Part shown: positions 58,061-64,000 of the stretch, one piece after another
Layout: each line of letters begins with the position of its first letter
Position numbering within the stretch: position 1 is the first letter of the stretch
Assembly: GCA_041653875.1 (NCBI GenBank)
Contig: JBAZEM010000015.1
Span: forward strand, 5,588-69,587
Origin: VSJD01 sp041653875
GTDB lineage: Bacteria; Verrucomicrobiota; Kiritimatiellia; JAAZAB01
Direction of reading: 5' to 3'
Length of the DNA: 64,000 nt
The notes under the pieces: generated by a model
What the model was told of the DNA's origin: nothing
Database searches by the model: none
Seen by the model: the letters and a program-made list of their open reading frames with translations, nothing else
Program-made: the position numbers and the translations under genes

Positions 58061-58732
58061 CTATTTCAGCGATTGCGCCATGATCACCGCATAACGCATA
58101 TCGTCCACCCCCGGCCCGGTCCGCATGAACGGCCGCCGGTCTATGCGCGCGAACCCCATTTTTTCGAAAAACGCAAGCGCCGCGGTATTATCCTCCCGCG
58201 CGCTCAAATGAACGCCGGGAACACCCTCCGCGCGCAACTGGTCCAGAAATCGATTAGTCAGCCTTCGGCCAATCCCCTGTCCCTGCACCTCCATCCGCAA
58301 ATTGATATGCAGATGGGCGGGATATCCGGATAACGGCACGGCCGGATGGCCCAGCGCCCGCCACCAGATCGGCAGATTCCAACGCACCAAGCGCCGCGTG
58401 GACGCGGTCCACCAGGTCCCCCTCAAAAACGCCTTGAATAAGGCCCGCAACGCAATCCGCCGGGACATGATACGCCTGAATCGGCCGGTGTCGCGGCAGC
58501 CGGTCAGATAGCCCACCACTTCGCCACCGGCTTGCTCCGCCACCCAGGCCGACTCGGGCTCGAAGTCGGTATAATAATTCATCAACAGGTCGGCAATCAA
58601 TTCGCGATCCCCGAAAAACCCTTCCACCGGCTTTCCCGCATCGGCTGTGTCGCAGCAAATCCGGCGCGCCGCCGCCCGGTCGCCGGCGGCATAGGGTCGA
58701 ACGATCCACGCTGGATGAATGACAGGATCCAT
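58061..58732 (-). CDS. GNAT-family N-acetyltransferase
   Basis: 223-residue acetyltransferase. The CoA-binding motif is GQGIGRRLTNRFLDQL, preceded by the strand AHLHINLRME and followed by VHLSAREDNTAALAFFEKMGF, a standard GNAT end. The N-terminal half has an insertion with a basic stretch, RGTWWTASTRRLVRWNLP. The substrate is unknown. It is followed on the same strand by no close partner; the ABC-F gene lies upstream beyond a word repeat. Confidence 0.85.
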   Translation of the reverse strand: MDPVIHPAWIVRPYAAGDRAAARRICCDTADAGKPVEGFFGDRELIADLLMNYYTDFEPESAWVAEQAGGEVVGYLTGCRDTGRFRRIMSRRIALRALFKAFLRGTWWTASTRRLVRWNLPIWWRALGHPAVPLSGYPAHLHINLRMEVQGQGIGRRLTNRFLDQLRAEGVPGVHLSAREDNTAALAFFEKMGFARIDRRPFMRTGPGVDDMRYAVIMAQSLK

Positions 58733-58738
58733 AAATCG

Positions 58739-58860
58739 GAATGGTCAATGGGAAATGGTCAATGGTTGATGGAGCACAGAACAAAGCAAATATTGGATCA
58801 GGCCCTGTTCGGCGATTTGTTTCCCATCTGCCATTGACCATTAACCATCGACCATTTTCC
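58739..58860. repeat. facing word-repeat arms (AATGGTCAATGG type)
   Basis: GGAATGGTCAATGGGAAATG at 58739-58758 faces the inverse (CCATTGACCATTAACCATCG) at 58831-58850. It separates the ABC-F gene end from the GNAT start, and the second arm encodes the ABC-F tail EEGKMVDG. Confidence 0.75.
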
Positions 58861-60763
58861 CTTCCTCACCGGCGGCCGCCTGGTCCCACTCGGCATACAG
58901 GATCTTCAGGGATTCCACCACCTGCGTCAGTTCGCGGTTCAGTTCCATCGGTTTCCCGGGCGTGGTGTAGGTGCCCGGATTTTCCAATTGGGCGGTCAAC
59001 GTTTTCTGCCGCGTCTCAAAACGCTCGATTTCCGCTTCCAGACAGGAACGCTTCTTTTCGTGTTCCCGGCGGTTTTTCGAGCGCGCCTGCCGTGTTTCCG
59101 CCTCAAGACGCCGCTGGGTCTTGCGCGTCGGAGCCCCCGGCTCAACCGGGCGGGCATCGGCCAATCGGCCGCCGTCCGTCAGGGCGGCCCGTTCGGAGAG
59201 CGCTTTCGAGCGATCGAGATAATACTGGTAATCGCCGGCATATGGCGTCAGCCGCCCGGCATGGATATGTAAAACGGTGGTGGCAATGGAGCGGATGAAA
59301 TACACATCGTGACTGATGAACAGCAGAGTGCCTTTATACTCCCGAAGGGCGCCGATCAGGGCCTCGATACTGGCCATGTCGAGATGGGTGGTGGGCTCGT
59401 CCATCAGCAGGAAGTTCGGCGGATCGAGCAACAGTTTGACGAGGGCCAGCCGGCTCTTTTCGCCGCCGCTCAACACGGAGACGCGCTTGAACACATCGTC
59501 GCCACGAAACAGGAAAGCCCCCAGAACGGAGCGCGCGGCTTGTTCGCCCACCGGCCGGGAAGCGTCGAGCGCTTCCTCAAGCACCGTCCGTCCGGCATTG
59601 AGCATATCGATGCGATGCTGGGCGTAGTAACCGACTTTGACGTGCAGGCCGAGTTCGCGGCGGCCGCTCTGGATCGGGATCGCGCCGGCCATCAGTTTCA
59701 GCAGGGTGGATTTACCCGAGCCATTCGGCCCAACGAACACGGTGCGCTGGCCGCGTTCGACGTTAAGATTCAATCCCCGATACACCACGACCGGACCGTA
59801 GGCCTGATGGACATCGGTCAGCGCAACAACTTTCAACCCGGCGCGCCGCGGCTGGGGCCAATGAAACGCGATCGTCCGATCCATGTCGGCGGGCGCCTCT
59901 ATTTTCTCCATGCGTTCGATTTGCTTCAGCTTGCTTTGGGCCTGGGCGGCCTTGGTGGCCTTGGCGCGGAAGCGGTCGGCAAACTGCCGGAGGGCCGCGA
60001 TCTCCTTTTGCTGGTTCTTATAAGCCGCCCATTGCTGTTCCTGGCGCATGGCGCGCTGCTTCACATAGTCGTCGTAATTGCCGCGGTAACGGACGATACG
60101 GGCCTGGGCGATTTCGAAAATACTGCCGACCAGCTGATTGAGCAATTCGCGGTCGTGGGAGATCATCAGGATGGCGCCCGGATAGGTCCGCAAATAATCC
60201 TGAAACCAGATCAAAGATTCGATATCCAGGTGATTGGTGGGTTCATCCAGCATCAGCAAGCCGGGTTCCTGCACCAGCAGGCGCGCCAGGTGGACGCGCA
60301 TGATCCATCCGCCGCTGAGCGTGCCCGTCGACCGCTGGAAATCCGATTGACGGAAGGCCAGCCCGGCCAGGATCCGACGGGCTTTCGGTTCCAACTCGTA
60401 GAGCCGCCATTCGTCCAGACGCGCCTGGGTGGCATGCCAGGCTTCGCTGTCCGGCGGTTGCGCGCGCAAGGTGTTCCGCAAGGCCGCGATTTCCGGCGAA
60501 ACCGTTGTCGCCAGTTCAAGTACCGTTTCGTGTCCGCTGGGTTCGATTTCCTGGGGAAGGTATCCCAGCGCCACGCGACTCCGGAACGCCACCGTGCCTT
60601 CGTCAGCTTCCAGGTCGCCAAGGATCAGGCGGAACAGGGTCGATTTGCCCGATCCGTTTGGCCCAACCAATCCGATCCGGTCGGAAGTTTTTACATGAAA
60701 CGACACGCCGCGGAACAAGGCGCGCGCACCGTAAGATTTGCCGAGATTGGAAACGGTGAGCAT
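58841..60763 (-). CDS. ABC-F family ATPase
   Basis: 640-residue soluble twin-ATPase of the ABC-F group, which acts on ribosomes (translation factors or antibiotic protection). Both cassettes are complete: Walker A GPNGSGKST twice, signatures LSGGW and LSGGEKSRLAL, and Walker B LLMLDEPTNHLD and FLLMDEPTTHLD. The inter-domain linker is charged, and a C-terminal coiled coil (about 560-635) resembles Uup. The start at 60763 gives MLTVSNLGKSYGAR. The last residues are word-repeat-derived. Confidence 0.92.
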   Translation of the reverse strand: MLTVSNLGKSYGARALFRGVSFHVKTSDRIGLVGPNGSGKSTLFRLILGDLEADEGTVAFRSRVALGYLPQEIEPSGHETVLELATTVSPEIAALRNTLRAQPPDSEAWHATQARLDEWRLYELEPKARRILAGLAFRQSDFQRSTGTLSGGWIMRVHLARLLVQEPGLLMLDEPTNHLDIESLIWFQDYLRTYPGAILMISHDRELLNQLVGSIFEIAQARIVRYRGNYDDYVKQRAMRQEQQWAAYKNQQKEIAALRQFADRFRAKATKAAQAQSKLKQIERMEKIEAPADMDRTIAFHWPQPRRAGLKVVALTDVHQAYGPVVVYRGLNLNVERGQRTVFVGPNGSGKSTLLKLMAGAIPIQSGRRELGLHVKVGYYAQHRIDMLNAGRTVLEEALDASRPVGEQAARSVLGAFLFRGDDVFKRVSVLSGGEKSRLALVKLLLDPPNFLLMDEPTTHLDMASIEALIGALREYKGTLLFISHDVYFIRSIATTVLHIHAGRLTPYAGDYQYYLDRSKALSERAALTDGGRLADARPVEPGAPTRKTQRRLEAETRQARSKNRREHEKKRSCLEAEIERFETRQKTLTAQLENPGTYTTPGKPMELNRELTQVVESLKILYAEWDQAAAGEEGKMVDG

Positions 60764-60931
60764 GCAAGGACCGCTTTGTTGCGCCTTTGAATTAACGGTT
60801 GCCGGCCTGCGACAATCGAACGACGGAGGTTCGATTACCACAGATTGACTGGGAAGCCAAGGCTGGAATACGGCGCTTCAATCCTTGTCACAGCATGGCC
60901 CGGCAACGATCCGATACAGGCGAACGCCGTG

Positions 60932-62554
60932 TTACCATACGGAGACGATGGTGCCTTTCACCGGGATATGCGTGACGTTAAAACCGATGTATGTGTTCGC
61001 GCCGTCATAGAAAATCGGGTCCGAGGCTTTTTTGCGCCAATACTCCGGCAAGGCCGTGAAGTCGATCCTCAACGCGCCGGAATTGGTATAACCCCGCAAG
61101 GTGGCAACAGCATTGGTTCCCTGCCAGCGCAATCCCCAGAAAGGACCGGTCTCGGTCGGTTCGGCGACAAAGAAGATGCCCATGTTGGTCGGGGTCAAGG
61201 TTTTCCCCGCCGCCATGTCCAGCCCGCCGGCGATTCCCGTCACGTAATTCGTGATATACCCGGTCGGATTGATTACGACGCTCCCCGACACCGAGGCCAC
61301 GCCGCCGTTGCTCATGATCAAACCGTTCCCGGTTCCGGCGTTGTTCACAAGCAAATTCCCGGTCGTGCGCCAAACCGAACCGCGCCCGCTGACAAACACC
61401 GTATTGCTTTTGACGGCGGCGCCGGTAAAGCCGATATAGCCGGCGGCGTTATACACCGTGCCGCCATCGGCGATCGTCATCTGGTTGCCCACGCCTACGG
61501 AGCCAACATAGAGAATACCGCTATTGGTCAAGACACTGCCCGCGCCGGCGACCAGCACCGTGTTGTTACTGGTGGCGGTAGTGTCGGCAAGGGAGGTTGA
61601 AGTGGCATACACTGTGCCGCCGTTGGTGATCGTCAGTTGGTTGCCAGTTCCTTGCGAACCCACAATGATGGCGGCGTTATACGCCGTGCCGCCATCGGCG
61701 ACTATCAGTTGATTGCCGCCCACCGTGCTTCTAAAGCTCACGGTAAAGTTGCCATTGCTCAAAACACTGCCTGCACCGGTAATCAGGACCGTGTTGCGCA
61801 TGGTGTTGCCGTGGGCGCCGAGCCTGATGTTGCCGGAATTATACACCGCGCCGCCGTCGGCAATCGTCAATTTGCTGTCAGCACTGCCATCGGTACCGCC
61901 GCCAAAATCGATGCCAGTGGAGCGCCAAACGCTGCCTGACCCGGTGACCAGCACCATGCTGTTGGAGGCGCTGGCCGCATTGCCGATTGTACCTGCCCCA
62001 GTATTCACCACCGCGCCGCCATTGGAAATCGTCAGGCGGCTGCCCACGCCTACGTTACCCACAGTTAAGGCGGTAGCATTCCAGACACTGCCCGTCCCGG
62101 TGATCAGCGCCATATTGTTGGCGCCAGAATAGCCGACCGTGCCGGCGGCGTTATACACCGTGCCGCCATCGGCGATCGTCAATTGGTTATTCGCGCCGCC
62201 GGCGGTACCCACATAGAGACTGCCACTATTACTCCAAATACTGCCTGACCCGGTAACCACAGCGGTATTATTACTGCTGGTGGCGTGCCCACCCAGAAAC
62301 CCCTGGCCCCAAACGCTGTTCGTAATGAAAAGTTGCCCGGCATTCGTGACGATCAGCACATTGCCCCACCTGTCCGCAACCGTTCCCCCCACGTAGTAAG
62401 GGCCGGGATGATTACTGATCACGCCATCCTTGATGGTAATGGTCTGGTAACTGCCCGTGTACTGCGCGTGAACGGTCGCCGCCGTCAAGGCCAGCATCGC
62501 GGCTACGACAATCTTTGTCGAGAACGCATAGCATCGTTGAATCGTTTTTTGCAT
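60932..62554 (-). CDS. secreted beta-helix protein with T5SS/PEP-CTERM-associated repeats
   Basis: 540 residues with a signal peptide (MQKTIQRCYAFSTKIVVAAML..., cleavage near VHAQYT) and about ten tandem 38-42-residue repeats of the form NNQLTIADGGTVYNAAGTVG followed by NMALITGTGSVW. These match the autotransporter-associated repeat family and should form a right-handed beta-helix. There is no beta-barrel and no clear PEP-CTERM sorting end; the C-terminus (FDGANTYIGFNVTHIP-like strand region) may be a small beta domain. GAAGGAG precedes the ATG. Probably surface-exposed. Confidence 0.85.
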   Translation of the reverse strand: MQKTIQRCYAFSTKIVVAAMLALTAATVHAQYTGSYQTITIKDGVISNHPGPYYVGGTVADRWGNVLIVTNAGQLFITNSVWGQGFLGGHATSSNNTAVVTGSGSIWSNSGSLYVGTAGGANNQLTIADGGTVYNAAGTVGYSGANNMALITGTGSVWNATALTVGNVGVGSRLTISNGGAVVNTGAGTIGNAASASNSMVLVTGSGSVWRSTGIDFGGGTDGSADSKLTIADGGAVYNSGNIRLGAHGNTMRNTVLITGAGSVLSNGNFTVSFRSTVGGNQLIVADGGTAYNAAIIVGSQGTGNQLTITNGGTVYATSTSLADTTATSNNTVLVAGAGSVLTNSGILYVGSVGVGNQMTIADGGTVYNAAGYIGFTGAAVKSNTVFVSGRGSVWRTTGNLLVNNAGTGNGLIMSNGGVASVSGSVVINPTGYITNYVTGIAGGLDMAAGKTLTPTNMGIFFVAEPTETGPFWGLRWQGTNAVATLRGYTNSGALRIDFTALPEYWRKKASDPIFYDGANTYIGFNVTHIPVKGTIVSVW

Positions 62555-62662
62555 GGCATAACTCCTTCGTTTGTTTTTGTTTGTTTTTAAATCCGCGACC
62601 GAATTTTATGTCAACCGTTTGTGATTGAAAATCAGGCCCCGCAAAGCGGGGCGATTTTTTCA

Positions 62663-62840
62663 TGTAGAGCCGACTTTACGTCGGCTATCTTCGGCATAGG
62701 ATAGCCGGTATTCCGCCGGAGGCGGATCCGCCTCTGGAGGAAAACCGGCTCTACATCGGATTGTCCGCCGGCTGGCCCACCATAGCCCCTTGGGCGACGG
62801 CGGGTGGCGGATCCGCCAATGGCGGAAAATTCCCTATGCA
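62663..62840. repeat. composite palindromic elements with the CCGCC module
   Basis: TAGAGCCGACTTTACGTCGG, then ATAGCCGGTATT, the module CCGCCGGAGGCGG/CCGCCTCTGGAGG, then AACCGGCTCTA, so the module is nested in the element seen alone at 10144-10208. A second module (GGCGGATCCGCCAATGGCGG) follows at 62815. Confidence 0.75.
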
Positions 62841-63070
62841 TCAAATCAGGCCCCGCAAGCTGGGCAACATGTCTTCGCTGGGGCTCTTATTCTGAATTCT
62901 GACTACCTTGCATTACTTCCGATATAATATGATTGCACAGTATCCGAGTCAAGTGTTGGTTTTTGCGGAGAGTCAATTCCGGGCGGATGGGAAACAAACG
63001 CGAACCGGCGTCGAGATGGTGACGACGCCTCTGATCCCATGGTCTAACGCGGACAGGCCCGCAACCAAAA

Positions 63071-63182
63071 AGTCTTTTGACAGGATTAACAAGATTAACA
63101 GGATTTAAAAACCTGTGTCACGAACAAGACCATGATGCTCGTTTTTTAGTTTTATTCTCAATCCTGTTAATCCTGTCGAAAT
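63071..63182. repeat. facing word-repeat arms (ACAGGATTAAC type)
   Basis: TTGACAGGATTAACAAGATT at 63077-63096 and on to AACAGGATTT face the inverse (CAATCCTGTTAATCCTGTCG) at 63159-63178. It lies between two same-strand secreted-protein genes. Confidence 0.8.
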
Positions 63183-63207
63183 TCTTGGTTTCTGCAACAC
63201 GGCTCCG

Positions 63208-64000
63208 TCAGGGCCCGATGCTGACATTATCGAAGGTGGCCGTGTACAACGGCCCGCCCCCGGCGGTAAGCGCCAATCCGACGTTAATTGTGTTCGGCAG
63301 GTCCATGACCGTTGTTCCCATAAACACCCAGTTCGCGCCGTCGGTGGAACGGAAAGCGCTCACCGAGTCGCCGGACCGCACCAGCTTCACCCAGTACGGC
63401 GCGCCGGGATACGAATACCCGCCAAAGACCCCCGTCGTGGCGCCCCCGGTTTCGGTCCGGCGATAACAATAAATGTATCCGGAGTGCAAAGTCATCAGTG
63501 TATGGCGGGCGTTGGACGCCAACCCGTCGCGCATCATCACCCCGGCCATGCCGGATCCCTGCCTGCTGGTCACACGCGCCACGATCTGACCGTCACCCAC
63601 CCAGCTTGTCCAGGCAAACCCGAAGGCATCGTTCGTGCTATATACCGCATAGCCGGAGGAACTGATCGTGTACCTGCCGTCGGACTCAGAATATCCGGCC
63701 CGGCCGGCAAACGGCGCCGCACCGATGTCCTGGTAAGTCCAGCCGGCGGGCAATGCCCCGCCATAATCCACGCCCACCGTCACCGTGATCGGCGCCGACT
63801 CGACTGTGGCCCCCAGGTCGTCCGTCACGCGCACCCGGCAGATATGACTGCCGACCGCCAGATAATCGTGCACTATGACAAACGGCACGCTCTGATCTAT
63901 ACCCACCAAGATCCCATCGCAGTAAAATGCCGCCCGAATGATCTGTCCACCCCGCGCGGCATCCGCTGTGGCGCTTGCCGCAAGCTCCGTGCTCGCCGGC
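63208..64000 (-). CDS. secreted protein, C-terminal part (Ig-like + concanavalin-like), runs off the window
   Basis: The frame is open from 63208 to the window edge, so the N-terminus is missing. The visible 263 or so residues hold a bacterial Ig-like domain (FYCDGILVGIDQSVPFVI to ICRVRVTDDLGATVESAPITVTV) followed by a DUF1349/concanavalin-like beta-sandwich (GYAVYSTNDAFGFAWTSW, RVTSRQGSGMAGVMMRDG, FDNVSIGP). Such modules occur in large cell-surface and carbohydrate-active proteins. It ends with the beta-sandwich, with no sorting signal. Confidence 0.8.
   Translation of the reverse strand, partial: PASTELAASATADAARGGQIIRAAFYCDGILVGIDQSVPFVIVHDYLAVGSHICRVRVTDDLGATVESAPITVTVGVDYGGALPAGWTYQDIGAAPFAGRAGYSESDGRYTISSSGYAVYSTNDAFGFAWTSWVGDGQIVARVTSRQGSGMAGVMMRDGLASNARHTLMTLHSGYIYCYRRTETGGATTGVFGGYSYPGAPYWVKLVRSGDSVSAFRSTDGANWVFMGTTVMDLPNTINVGLALTAGGGPLYTATFDNVSIGP

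Larger units (their letters stand above)
62555..63207. other. 650-base intergenic region of repeats
   Basis: No gene is supported. It contains the GTAGAGCCGACTTTACGTCG element, two CCGCC/GGCGG palindromes, a repeated AATCAGGCCCCGCAAGC phrase (62630-62647 and 62846-62863) and a facing word repeat at 63071-63182. Confidence 0.6.

Noticed and set aside
60932..62554. Autotransporter (type Va) with translocator
   Set aside because: The repeats are of the autotransporter-associated type, but there is no C-terminal beta-barrel domain; the protein ends soon after the repeats.

Overview
This window reads as a chromosomal segment, probably from an assembled metagenome, of a bacterium in the PVC group, most likely Verrucomicrobiota of the Kiritimatiellae type. 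That placement is inference. It rests on a T5SS/PEP-CTERM-type repeat protein (60932-62554), a tiny COX24-like basic protein (55708-55803), a bacterial topoisomerase VI A subunit, tagaturonate epimerase, GT-C envelope glycosyltransferases and moderately high GC. A run of 10 Ns at 30084-30093 marks an assembly join inside a tandem repeat.

Layout. 0-11.5 kb holds housekeeping genes: topoisomerase VI A, tsaD, an S41 protease, mutM, topB, nadB and a CNNM protein. 11.6-15.1 kb is an AT-richer trehalose block (OtsA-OtsB fusion, truncated sugar-binding lipoprotein) bracketed by a degenerate direct repeat. 15.1-19.1 kb is a lipid-linked envelope glycan operon (UbiA-type prenyltransferase plus two polytopic GT-C-like proteins). 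19.6-29.9 kb holds a ClpX-like ATPase, queC, acetolactate decarboxylase, a cupin, a STAS/GPP34/RsbW-like cassette, an SDR/LsrF-like pair, an EEP nuclease and a lytic transglycosylase. 29.9-33.4 kb is an accessory island at tRNA-Tyr: a 114-bp array of tRNA 5' halves, a GIY-YIG gene in two copies, HigBA and a dead tyrosine integrase. 33.5-47.4 kb holds an M14 peptidase, proBA, a PfkB kinase, a Ser/Thr kinase, hisI, HU, dapF, larC/larB, an MBL hydrolase and an HTH-EIIA regulator. 47.4-64 kb holds tRNA-Pro, a large GT-C protein, uxaE, tRNA-Val, purN, hisG, a TPR lipoprotein, a GNAT, an ABC-F ATPase and secreted surface proteins, the last running off the window edge.

The most striking property is repeat colonisation. 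(1) At about 20 loci there are imperfect 7-12-base words repeated in tandem, usually as facing inverted arms at gene ends, with a different word at each locus. They have been absorbed into the C-terminal tails of several proteins. (2) There are several palindromic families. One is a roughly 30-bp CCGCC/GGCGG module found inside or beside tRNA genes with tandem duplication of the tRNA fragment, and also just downstream of both GIY-YIG copies. Another encodes MPFxRTAAT and sits in frame inside larC. (3) A 127-bp MITE-like element is present twice with one mismatch. The GIY-YIG/palindrome/tRNA association is the best candidate for an undescribed mobile system here.

Several genes (mutM, the clpX-like gene, proB, possibly the M14 gene) have promoter-like -35/-10 pairs placed so that transcription would start at or within a few bases of the start codon, suggesting leaderless mRNAs.
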